From contig NC_089545.1 of assembly GCF_040115645.1 (NCBI RefSeq), positions 1,736,001-1,800,000 of the forward strand: 64,000 bases of DNA, read 5' to 3'. The notes under the pieces are model-generated. The model made no database searches and was not told the origin of the DNA. It was given only the letters and a program-made list of their open reading frames with translations. A program made the translations under genes and the position numbers. Of this stretch, positions 26,572-37,840 are shown piece by piece (within the stretch, counting starts at the first letter, position 1; every line of letters begins with the position of its first letter). The DNA is from Euwallacea fornicatus. Its lineage: Eukaryota; Arthropoda; Insecta; Coleoptera; Curculionidae.

Positions 26572-29500
26572 ATGATACCTTCTACAACCTCTTTGAAACC
26601 AAAGAGCAATCATCAACCATCATCTCCTAGAGACTTCTTTTACAAGCTCTATGGTCATTTGGAACAGAACAGCAAAGAAGACGCCAAAGAAACTAAGGAT
26701 CCAATTGAAGCTAGTTTTTGTTCAAGCAGTAAGTACAATGCTACTTATGACAATAATTTGTTGTTTTGCATAGTGGAACAAAAAATTCACCATTAGACTG
26801 AATTTGCTTGAATGCCACGAACCTTAGAAAATTGTAAATATTGAAAACACTGATGAAGCTATTTTAATACTGTAATTTAGAAAATAAAAAATTATTAGAT
26901 TTTTATGCACTTCTCAGCGACTTAACAAGTAATCTCAAGAACTTCAATCATCTGGATATAGGTACCCCAAAGAACGACTTCTTGGAATCGCCAAACTTAA
27001 ATGCGTTGCCCGGTCTGAGAACTTCAGTACGTTCGACAAACAGTAACAAGTGCGAGAAACCCGCAGACGATTTGGTGGTACCTGTGCCCATTCTGGCAAC
27101 ATCACTTCCGTTTCTTTTGCCGGCAGAATCTCAATTAGCTGCCGCAGCTGCAGGGTTATCAGCTTTTCGTAAGTAAACTTGATAAATAAATAAACTTGAA
27201 TAACTCGAAAAGTATAAATGAAAGAACACTGAATACTGAAGATATTCGTTAATGAAACGATTTCTATGAATTAAAACTTCATTATGCCTAAAGGAACTGG
27301 CTAAGGGAAGAAATATAATGAAAAATTGCCCCTCGTCGGGCACCTCGACATTCACCTCGTCAAGAATTGAACATCTCCCCTGATCGTAGTTCATTTGTCT
27401 AGTTTCTACCAGCAGAGAGGTATTAAAAATGCTGTGTGATTCAGATGATAGTGATTCGCCAATTTCCTTGATATGATGGTTATTATTAATTATGTTTTGT
27501 TTGTTTTAACTTTGATCTGGTCCCTCAAACGGCACCACATATTGCGTCCCTCTACCCTCAACGTACATTGGGTTCCCCCATCGATTCGAACATATGGGGT
27601 ACTACAGATTAAACGCAAGGCGCACTATTGTCTTATGGAGAGAGTGGGGGATTGAGAGAACCAATCACAGAGCAAGTTTTAAGCATTTCGACGTTGTGAG
27701 GAGCGAGGTGCACAATTTCAATTGATTTACTATCGATGGATGGTGAGGTGGACGCTGAGGTGCGATGCTTCACTCTTTTTTTACCTAAAGCATGTTGTAT
27801 TGCTGCTAACGAATTTTAAATGCGAATGTCGTTGCATTTGCCAATATTTTCTAAAAAGATCAAATGTGCTCGTCTCAAAAAATTATTTTCGTGTATTTTT
27901 GGGGAACAAAAATGATTCACACCAAACCCAAATTAGAGGAAAAATAAAAAAATCCACAAATTTTCCTACAAGTTAGGCAGTGTACTATGAGAACACTATA
28001 ATTTTTCCTATGATGAGCACTTTGCATCTTTAACGATGCCAACTGCATGATATGGCACTTTGATGGGAGACTATTGGGGATGATAATGAGCAACGACAAT
28101 ATGGGTATTTTTCAAAAAAAAAAACAACACTTAATATTGGCATTACCATCTAAGGACGCAACTTCCGGTAAGTGTATCGAATTTGATTCATTGTTACAGA
28201 CGGTAGTAGTCCATATGGCATCCTTTCTTTCAAGGGGAGCCCGTGTGAACCAAAGAGTGCAACACGAATATACGCCCATTTAAATCGTTTAGCACAAACT
28301 GCCCAATCGGGTGTAATACCGCAAGAGGCTTCATTGTATCCTATACTAATCGTCTAATTATCTCAAATTACTCTTTGGTAACACACACGTACTGAGGAGT
28401 AAGTCTAACAAACCTCGTTAAAAAATGATGTCATAAAATGGAAGCGGAATAGGGGTAAATGATGGAGCAACAGAAAAATAACTAAAAACTGCCAACAAGG
28501 ACTAATAAACTAAATGATATAGACGATAAAATGCTTTAAAATATGTGACTTCTGTGGCAAAAACTTTTCATATTCTTCAATTATTGTTGTATAATAAGTT
28601 TAAACTTTCCCAGTCCCTCAGCCCTAATCACGCATTCATTTGGTCAGATTACCATCATCAGAAAGCATCCGATATCTGTTCGCCCTCTCAATTACAGATT
28701 ATTCACACTTAATTTGCCACCCCTTCTGTACCTTTAAAGAGCGGGGCGGAATTGCTAATGGAACGGTGATTTCTTACCAATGTTGTGCTTATGATTAAGC
28801 ACACGTTGTGCGACAGAAACAAACCTTAAACATTGTTTTCTCTGTACAACATGTTGTTCCAATTCCATGTTCTTAATATTTTCTATAAAATTATTTTCAT
28901 CTTCATTTGATTGTGCGATACTTTCAAGTTAAAGTGCTTTCCTGACAAATTCTCTCAATCCTGGGATTTACTACCTTTACAAATTGAGGCTTTGGGAAAA
29001 CACAGCTTGAACACAAATGTTTTCTCATCGCGTATACTCCCACGACACCTGGGCCTTTACCACCCTCCGTAGTATATTAAAATTAAACTTAATTAGATCT
29101 GGACCAGCCCTTTGTAAAATGCGTCAATGATAGATTAGTGCCATCATTAGTTTTGAGGTCCACTGAAACATTTTTCGCTTATGGATACTTGTCAGAAAAT
29201 AAGAGATATTACAGTATGCATGCAATTATCATGGGTTGAATTCTGAAAATTCAGAAACAAAATTATGTCCAAATGCTTAATTTTAAAATAAATGAAATGG
29301 TACCTTTAGATAAAATTGGTGTAGTCGGTTTCGATTTCTGTTAAAGCATTGTTAGGACAATTTTCGAGGTTCTGTTTTCGTTTTAATTGAGATATATGGA
29401 CAAGGCCGGCCTTAACGAGTCTGAAGTCATAGTCGAGATTTTTAATCACCACCCTTACCCCGAAAAAAAAAACAGCCGACCATGAAACTCCGTCGCCCAA

Positions 29501-31655
29501 CCTTGTTCCCCATAAGGCCGGTGCTGGATATGGATCCGTGGTTCTTCAGAGATCCATAGTTTCTTAGATTCATTACAAGCTTCGTGGCTAATTTTGGATT
29601 TGTTTGTGACTTTTCAGGACAGAATTTAAGTAAATTATTTGTGGAGGAAAGATTTTGAGGAATCAAATTTTTGTTTATAGTCATTGGGTATTTTGCAATG
29701 TAAACGAAAAACAATTTTTCCCTTAAAAATAATAACTTTATTAAATTATTTATTGACTATTTTGTTCTATAATATTTCTCCATCGGTTTTTTTAGGGCAA
29801 TTTTGTAATTTCGCGCTGATAAAAATTTTGATTTCTTTTCAGCAAAAACTTGTCCAAGTCCGTTTTTAATCTTTATGAATTGTGAAGAGTTTTCTATTAA
29901 AGGCATTTGCAGCGATCGAAACAGATAATAATCCGATGCAGCTAGGTCGGGGGAATAGGATTGATCTGGCAAAAATTTCAGTTCAAGTTATAGCAATTTT
30001 CGGCGGTTATGGGCTATCAATTTCCGTGATTTCGTTTATGTTAATGTATCCAGGTCACATCTTTGGAATCCCACCAGACAGACAATATAACTTTTCTCTG
30101 GTAAATATCCGCTTTTGTAGTGTCGTGGGCTGACTCGCTGAGCTTGTAAGTTCTTTTAATATTTTTAAAACTGAAAAAAAGTATTTATAATTTATTAGCA
30201 ATAAATAGTGGGCGGCTACACCACCGCCCCTGTAATTTTTCAAATCCCACCCCCGGCGAACAAGTCCCACTTGACGCCGCTTCCTGGCACGCCCGACAAA
30301 ACTTCCCTAATCCCATCATAATAAAATTTTACATTTCGAATTGTAGTTGTTATTGTATCGTTTAAACCACAAGAGACAGTGTTGCCCATGTTAAAAAAAT
30401 TTCTCTACAAAGGAACGTACCTTGATCCCTACAAGCTGCAATGAGTTTTGCAAGCCGTGAAATCTCCAAACTGTGGGTTATGCAAGGCATGCCGGAAACT
30501 TTGGTACTTTTAGCTTTGTGCTCGATATACAAAAATTTTCTGGAACAACCGACAACAACGCCAAAAGCCTCCAAAACCTCAAACATCCCAATCTGGGAAA
30601 CGAAACCGCTGTTGATGGAAATTGTCGCAGGAGAGGTGTGCAAAACGCTTTATGGAAACCCACGCGCGACAATAAGCCGTTCATTGTGGAGATTTAAGCA
30701 CTCGGAAAGTTATTGTGAATTCGACTTAAGCCGTCACGATTGTTATAGTCATGCTGTTGTTAAATTAAACTCATCCGAGATGTATAACGCGATCTCGAAA
30801 CATCACAGTTCAAATTCCTTCTAACCGTTACAGTTGCTAGAAGACGGCGTAAAGAAGGAAGGCCACGCAGACAAAGGACCACTTTCAGTTCTGAACAAAC
30901 CCTGAGGTTAGAAATCGAATATCAACGATCTGAATATATCAGCAGAGGACGCAGATGCGAGCTGGCAGACGAGTTGCGGTTGTCGGAGACTCAGATCAAG
31001 ATTTGGTTCCAGAATCGTAGGGCCAAAGACAAGAGGATCGAGAAAGCGCATCTTGACCAACACTACAGGTTGGTTTCAATTTGACAAACTTATTTTTTGC
31101 ACAAACCTAATATGTCGATTTACAAAACGGCTCCCTATACAACTTCAGATGAGTATCATAATCCTTATCATCTAAAAATTATATAGAGGGGAAATATAAT
31201 TGAGTTGTAGTAAAAGATCCGCTTCTTGATACGATTCTCTCGTGTTAACTGGGCATTAAATGCGCTTTTAAACCTGTGTATTCTCGTTAAGCTCTTTTGT
31301 GGATCGTTAGCGCTCTAAAGGGCTTCATACAAATAAAAAAAAACATGGGAAAATAATAATGGACGTTCCTATAAATTAGTAAGTCGTTTTAGCCAAGTTC
31401 AACCCGATGGCATTAACAATATAAAATTCTTCTAGGAAGCTTATGGGTTCCTTCCAGAGTACCTTGTGTCACATGTGTACAGAAGGACCATGCTTCCATT
31501 TACAGAGCCTAGTCACTAGTCAAATGCAGCAGCATTGTGGAGCCGCATTAATGAATCAAGAGGCGAGCAGTTTAATCTACAACGAAAGAGATAATATTCT
31601 TACAGTGGACAATAATAGTAACAATAGCGGTAGTGGTGTTCAAGAAACTACTTAA
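26572..31655 (+). CDS. ro: Homeobox transcription factor Rough (4 exons)
   Basis: Sequence-specific nuclear DNA-binding protein; in flies rough patterns photoreceptors R2/R5 in the eye disc. Exons 26572-26728, 26899-27168, 30834-31068 and 31436-31655 join in consistent phases (1, 1, 2) to give 293 aa, somewhat shorter than fly Rough (about 350 aa). The N-terminus carries the conserved SPRDFFYKLYGHLE block. Residues 153-212 form the homeodomain, with TTFSSEQTLRLE in helix 1, ISRGRRCELA in helix 2 and QIKIWFQNRRAKDKR in helix 3, followed by the Rough-specific IEKAHLDQHYR. Homeodomain position 50 is Gln. The C-terminal exon is rich in Ser and Asn and shows no known domain. The exon 2 acceptor at 26897-26898 has a weak pyrimidine tract but is the only nearby one that keeps the frame. 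Confidence 0.92.
29403..29470 (+). repeat. G+C-rich interspersed motif, copy 1
   Basis: The motif GGCCGGCCTTAACGAGTC, then ATTTTTAAT and CC-rich blocks, recurs in the same orientation and order at about 56585-56650. Similarity is roughly 70 percent by eye. Both copies look like decayed pieces of one interspersed repeat family. Confidence 0.45.
29757..29996 (-). pseudogene. mariner transposase C-terminal remnant
   Basis: The minus-strand frame contains YSPDLAASDYYLFRSLQ. This matches the mariner YSPDLAPSDYHLF signature around the last catalytic Asp, followed by a degraded C-terminal tail. The N-terminal DNA-binding region and the first two catalytic residues are missing, so it is inactive. 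It sits in the second intron of rough. Confidence 0.8.
30441..30824 (+). other. ORF-dense intronic stretch of unknown origin
   Basis: A 127-codon plus-strand ORF overlaps a second plus-strand frame (74 codons) and two minus-strand frames (93 and 68 codons). It lies just before the rough homeodomain exon and has no recognised domain. Openness in several frames at once reflects base composition and argues against a conserved protein; decayed mobile DNA is possible. Confidence 0.15.
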
Positions 31656-31882
31656 TAGAGAAAATTGAATTATATTAGGAATTGTTGTATTTATAGTATG
31701 TTATTGCCCATGCTTCATAATTGACGTTTTATGCACGCTGCACGTCAATTAAGAAGCATATGTCGTTCTTACGGAAATAGTATTATAGATCATCGATTCC
31801 GACAGGTCTAAACACTTTGACAAATACATAGGGCCAATTAACGCCTAAAAGAATCATTTAGTTCCAACGTTGCTGCACTCGT

Positions 31883-31888
31883 AATAAA
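31883..31888 (+). terminator. Candidate poly(A) signal of rough
   Basis: AATAAA occurs 228 nt downstream of the rough stop codon in AT-rich sequence. Another AATAAA follows near 32045, so alternative 3' ends are possible. Confidence 0.4.
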
Positions 31889-32728
31889 ATATACTGTACA
31901 GTATTCGTGTGCACTTGCGCATTATAAAAAAACCCGTTAAGAGTTGTTGCACCAAAGGATAGGTTGCACATACTTTAAAGACCTTATACACGTGTATGGC
32001 AATATATTATAATGCAGTATTTAGTATTATGATGTAAAATTTCAATAAACAATCAAATCAATAAAAACACCTTACGTTTTGATGGAAATATGTTATAATG
32101 CTAATATCTACAGCAAAATAACCATTTAACTATTCCAAATCTCGTTTGAACTGAAGTGGAAACCTTGTCTATTCTTTAAAATGCTCGCTTCAATGTGCTT
32201 TTTAATCAACGTCGCTTTTTGCATCGCTCACTTCATTGGATGTTTTGTAGTTACATGATTAGTGGACAATAGGGATGTAAATCAGCCGCAAATAACGCAG
32301 ATTGTACCGCGAATTCTTGCTCCATTGGAATACATCTTCGGTCTGAGAGAAAATTAACCAATCGATACCATGTCGAGAGGTAACAGAAAGTGCACACTTT
32401 CTTTTAGGTTTGTCCAGATAGTATAAAATAAATGACTCATTTAACCCTACTCGCCAATTTGTCAAATAGGTAATATCGCTGGAGCGACATTAAGTTTAAA
32501 CGCAGGCTAAATCGGTACAAAAATAATTCGACCTTGTTTTAGGATAAATCGTGAGTTAATCATTTCTAAAATGGAATGAATGATTAAGGGAAATTTAAAA
32601 TTCTTTATAGTCGTTCTATTGGGATAAACATATAACTATAGAACACCACCGAAAATTACGATTACTTCTCGTGATTCTATGGTGCTATAACAATAAAACA
32701 AAAAACACACTCCTTCAAGCAAAAAATA

Positions 32729-32734
32729 TTTATT
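32729..32734 (-). terminator. Poly(A) signal of the hnRNP gene
   Basis: AATAAA on the minus strand lies 2.3 kb beyond the hnRNP stop. It follows an apparent terminal exon that begins after the acceptor ATCAATAG near 32786, and a T-rich tract comes next. It suits the end of a long spliced 3'UTR. Confidence 0.5.
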
Positions 32735-32831
32735 TACGGTCATTTATCAAGTACTCAAAAAACAAAATCCTCAGTATATCACAGCACCTATTGATTTAAA
32801 GTTAAAGCATACGTACGTATTTTTGTCTTAC

Positions 32832-32867
32832 CTCAAGAAAAGCCTCGGTCCGAAGAGGTCCAATCAC
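32832..32867 (-). other. Candidate 36-nt exon in the hnRNP 3'UTR
   Basis: On the minus strand a strong acceptor (TTTTTTTCTGTTTAG) precedes 36 nt that end in GAG, followed by the consensus donor GTAAGA. The next acceptor downstream leads to a segment with a poly(A) signal. Because it lies 2.1 kb past the stop codon it should be an alternatively spliced 3'UTR exon. It could also belong to an unrecognised minus-strand transcript. Confidence 0.5.
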
Positions 32868-35012
32868 CTAAACAGAAAAAAACAATAACACATGAGGAGT
32901 TTCAATATTACTAACCCAAAAATATTGTTTATTATTCACACGCAGTTATACAAAATAAATTAACTCAATATAGGGGGAAATTTGGGATAGGGTTCAATTT
33001 GTGTGTCATGACAGATGAAAGCCCACAATACTACCATGAACGCTGAACAAACTCAGAACAATATTCATTCAATTTGCATTAATTTCATATCTTATTATAC
33101 TGGACAATCGAAGTTATGTTCATTCCATTCATATAAATCGTGTAGGGGCCAATATTTGAAAAAATTCTACTCTTTTAGTAATAACCCTTTAAAATGTGGA
33201 ACGCACAAAAAGTTAACGCGGAAGACCATGCGGGTTTTCCTGATAAATCTGAAATATACACTTTTATAATGTAGATTTAAACAATTGAACAATTAACCAA
33301 ATCCTGAACTATCTAAACGAAAAAATCATTGAACGAATAGGCAACTCAATTTGTAAGACATCTAATATGAAAAAATGAAAATCTAAAGTATACATACCTA
33401 TCCCTAAACTCTTTACTAATAAAAAGTTTCTATTGCGGTATTCCTCATCAAAATTCTAAATCTTTCTTTCCTCGTCCACTACAGTTTTCAGTTCTAACTC
33501 AAAATTTCCTGAAATCAGCTGCATTTGCTTAAAAAACTGCTAAGTTTTTTAAGACATTTATACTCACACATGAACTATTTTTTAATAATAATAAATCAGC
33601 TGCAAAAAGTGAAGGCACCTGTTAAATAGAAAAATGATCTCATTTAAATTCAGATTTCCCTATTTATTTAACCACAATACCATTCCAGTAGTTTTGTCTT
33701 CGATGCTGCTTAACCTCACTACATAAACAACACATCTTCAATCCTTGATGTTCATAAATCAAAAAAATTGGTTGGTCAAGGCTCATATTGAATATTGTGC
33801 TAACCAGTACATCCCTAGTAAGTATTTTAAACAAATTATTCACGAAATGAACAAAATTATAAACTTTTCCATTTACGGGAAGATAAGATTAAAAGAAGAA
33901 AGGAGGTTGTAAAAGATATAGTAACATTTGATCTGAATCATACATTATGTAGCGAAACTATATATTACATCAAATTTCCGAAAGCGTGCAGAGTGGTTCC
34001 TTAATTTGATGTTGGAGTAATTTTCCAAACCTCACAAAATCAATATTAGACTTGTACCCGGAACACATACAAGTATCGTTTCCGGTAATACTGTACAAAT
34101 GGGGTTGACCATGTTTCATTACCACTCAAGTGAAACAGGAAAAAATATAATTTGTTATATTGATATGTGTTGCGTTGCTGCTTTGCGAACTGTAGCTGAA
34201 TTATCTATTTTCATTTTCCTTATAGAGGTCCTAATGACGAATTTGGATCTCCCAGTACTTCTCACAATAGGCAAATTAAAACCTTAACCCATATTCCCTG
34301 AATTTTCAATCATTTTCATTATCAGTGATAACAATTTAAATTTTGTAAACCTTTAAACTATAACTCACTTATGTCTTGAAAACGTCGATTGATTGGGAAA
34401 TCTCTAGCTCTATAACATGTAAACTCAATAGATTCCAGATAAATCTGACTTGGCACCTATTCAAATATACATTAATTAACGAAAATCTATCATACCTCTT
34501 CTGTCTGTCTGCCAACCTAGAGAAAACTGCACTGCCTCAAAACTTCTCGTTTAGACGAAAAAACACTAAATTACCTTGCCACTGACACATTTATTATAGA
34601 GTTAATCATTAAAAAATTCATACAAAGAAAACATTTAACTACTGCACTAACCTAGAATTAGTATTTAAATTATCATAATTTTAAGTGTAAATTAAGAGAA
34701 CTAAACCTAACACTGAATAATCCTGGAAATCATCAGTAGATGACTACCGAAATAACTTTAAATTGCTGACAACTCTCCTAAGTGACTGCCTGACAATCTC
34801 CCTGAAATATTACCTAATTAAATCTGTAGCTACACAATCCTAAAATAAACATCGATTACATAAATAATCCACTAAGGTTTTATTATTGGAATTTATTTCA
34901 AATCAAAGGGGAAGATTTTAACTAGGGTCTGCATTAAATTCGATTGATTATGTCTAGAAATGATGATGATATTAAATTATGTTTAGTTTCTTTTGACTTA
35001 CGTTCGAATTGC

Positions 35013-37169
35013 TCAATATCTTCGACCTCCACCAGAAACTGATTGCTGAAAGTTGCCCCCACCGCCTCCATAACCTCCGGCGTCTGGTCAAAATTTGTCA
35101 AACCATGACATGAAAAGTACCAAATTAACTTACTGTAAGGTGCTGATCGTTGCTGCTGGTAATTATTTCTTACGGCACCTCCACCATACCCTTGCTGGTA
35201 GTTGCCTCCGAAATTGCCTCCTCCCATTGGACCTTGTCCACCTCCTCCTTGCATGTTGCCTCCCCAACCGCCACCGGCTATTCAAATCAAAATAAAAAAT
35301 GCACTTAGAAATTAAATAGACCTTCAGAATTCGTTATAAATTAAAAGCATATTACACTAATTTCGGCTTAGACGTAAGCCAAGTATTTATTCTTTATTTT
35401 CTTATTTCATGTAATATTTACAAAATAAATAACACAACCTCAGCCACTTTATTATTAACTCACTGTTATATCCGCCTCCAAGAGGTCCATGTTGATTATA
35501 ACCTTGCTGCATGCTTTGAGCTGGCGGTCCGCCCCACTGTTGTTGAGACTGATCCCAGTTTGAGCTGTTAGGCCATGGGCCTCCTTGTCCACCCTGCGGT
35601 CCACCCCATTGGTTACCTTGATTTCCACCCCAGTTATCACCTTGAGGTCCTCCCCAAGGTACTGCTGACTGAGAACCACCATAACCACCTGGAGGACCGC
35701 CTTGCATACCTCCACGGCCCCCCCTTCCTGAACCGCCTCTGTGTCCCCCTCGGCCCATTGAACCGCCACCCATTGGCCCACCGCCCATAGACCCGCCCCC
35801 TTGCTGCATGTCATTTTTGCTTAATGCTTTTTTAACATCTACTGATTTATTATTTATCGTGTGTCCTCGATGTACTGAAAGAAGTTATTGCAAGTTCTTC
35901 AAAAACACATTTGAACTGAAGAATTCTTACAAACAATTTTATCAACAGTGTCATAATCTTCAAATTCAATAAATGCAAATCCACGTTTCTTTTTTGTGTC
36001 CTTGTCTAAAACTATGTTGCAGGATAACATGGTCCCAAATTGCTTGAAATACTCTTTTAAATCCTCTTCTTCATGTTCTTCTTTCAAGCCTCCAACAAAC
36101 AATTTTTTAACTGTAGCACCAGCTTCTGGTCTGCCAATATCTTGGCGAGGTACTGCACGTTTTGGCTCAACCACACGACCATCAACCCTGATTACATGAA
36201 TAATATGGAGACAAGTAAAATAGAACCAACATTGAAATGTTACATTAATCCTTATCACATCAGAAATAAAGTGTAAATCATTTTTAAAAATCTCACTTGT
36301 GGGGTCTGGCATTTTGGGCATCATCCACCATATGTGCTCTGGAGTAAGTGATAAATCCAAAACCCCTACTTCTTTTTGTTGCAGGGTCTTTCATCACCAC
36401 TACATCTACAATTTCACCCCATTGTTCAAAGTGTTTCTTCAATGACTCATCTGTGGTGCGAAAATCTAGACCACCAATAAAAAGTTTCCGAAACTGCTCA
36501 GGTTCCAAATCATCCTGAGAAATATGTGAAATTTATATGTAATAATATCTCCACAAAATGTAAATGTTCTCAAAATATACCCAGAAAAAGGAATAAATAT
36601 CAGGTAGGTTAAGTAAGGTTGGATCAGCTAAAGATAAATGTATTAAGTTGAATATATGTAAGCAGTAAAAATATAACAAAGTAATAATTAAAATAGTTCA
36701 GTAAAACATTTACTATCTCTGTGAGTCCATTGTCTGGGAATTCAGTGATTTCTTTATTATAATATTAAAAAAGTGGGTATATTTTCCAAATTCACAAAAA
36801 TCAAGGAGGTCAGCAGAAATGAACTAATATTTTAACTGTGGACTAAACTATCCAATAATAAAACATTACAAGGTTAAATATTACTGAAATGCACTCCTGA
36901 ATGGGCCTTTAAAGAGTCATCCCTGTAGGTAGCACTTGCAGAACCAATTGAAAAAGGTACAAAAATTGGAGTATATATTTATACGATTTGGTTCAGTGCT
37001 GGAGTTTAATGGAAAGAAAGTAATTTAGGTATGACAGTGGCCCCCTGATGCTAACCGGGCTTCAAAATTCAAAGAAGCAAGGAATTGTTTGGCTAGTTCA
37101 ACATTGGGTACATTCTAATCATTTTCAGTTTATACTAACACTTACACTTACTCCGCTCTCACGCTTCAT
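35013..37169 (-). CDS. Hrb98DE: hnRNP A/B-type RNA-binding protein (Hrb98DE/Hrb87F-like)
   Basis: Nuclear hnRNP protein that coats pre-mRNA and influences splice-site choice. Minus-strand exons are 37169-37152, 36514-36297, 36187-35931, 35874-35464, 35277-35134 and 35083-35013, joining in phase to 372 aa. RRM1 (about 13-90) has RNP2 LFIGGL and RNP1 RGFGFITY. RRM2 (about 100-178) has RNP2 LFVGGL and RNP1 RGFAFIEF, and the linker VDGRVVEPKRAVPRQDI is nearly invariant in the family. From about residue 190 the protein is Gly-rich low-complexity sequence with WGGPQG/WGGNQG and GGGSMG repeats, ending RRY as Hrb98DE does. The start is a short 6-codon exon, typical for insects. Paralogues Hrb98DE and Hrb87F cannot be told apart with certainty. 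An apparent donor follows the stop codon at once, so the 3'UTR is probably spliced. Confidence 0.93.
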
Positions 37170-37840
37170 CTGGAAAACTGCTATTATTGCAATAAACTAA
37201 AGTTTTCTGGAAAATGGCAAGTTATTCACACAGTTACAACACTTCGACGCCCCAACTACCAGCGATGAGTAAAATGAAAATGGCCGATCACCAATCAACC
37301 ATCAAAATGATATGAAGTAATATTTAACAAAGCTTAAGGAGTGACATCGACATTTGACAAGTGGCAATAGAGATGTGCAACTTCAAACCTGTAGCTGTAA
37401 GAAGAAAATCGATACCGAGCTATTACAAATACACGCATTATCTAGTCAGAGCTCTTTGCATATATTTTTCCACCGTTTGTGATTTAACCGACACCGAATT
37501 AAACCATTTCGTGGAGATACGGGACATACAGCGATCAAAACACATATAAATAACGTCTAATTTAATAACTAAATTCAGGTTGCATTAGAATTCTTGACAA
37601 CACTGCTTAAGTTCTTCAGTTGGTTAAAAATATGTCTTGAAAGCCCGTTTTCTTTCTGGCGCTAGATGGCATCTGACACTTCGACTTTAGAACTTCCTTT
37701 CAACAGTTGACGTGTTTGATCGTTTAACGAGAAAGGTAAATGGTGGGAAAAATCACATTTTGAATCTTTAATAAATTCAGAATGATTTAACGACTGTATG
37801 GCTCTAACTGCGGGTACCCAGTAACGTGTCCCCTGTATCC
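37170..37840. promoter_or_regulatory. Shared intergenic region between divergent genes
   Basis: The hnRNP start codon (minus) and the RhoGAP-like start codon (plus) are 671 bp apart, head to head. A clear donor (GAGAAAG then GTAAAT) near 37735 suggests a plus-strand 5'UTR exon beginning about 37650. The interval should hold two 5'UTRs and a bidirectional promoter. No TATA box was identified with confidence. Confidence 0.5.

Larger units (their letters stand above)
27169..30833 (+). other. rough intron 2 (about 3.7 kb)
   Basis: Large intron between the N-terminal exon and the homeodomain exon. It contains a decayed mariner fragment at 29757-29996, a G+C-rich repeat motif at 29403-29470 and an ORF-dense stretch at 30441-30824. 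Enhancers are plausible here but none can be pointed to. Confidence 0.7.

Noticed and set aside
35402..35814. Overlapping long ORFs in other frames of the hnRNP Gly-rich exon
   Set aside because: They are shadows caused by the repetitive G+C-rich codons; only the frame continuing RRM2 is spliced in phase.
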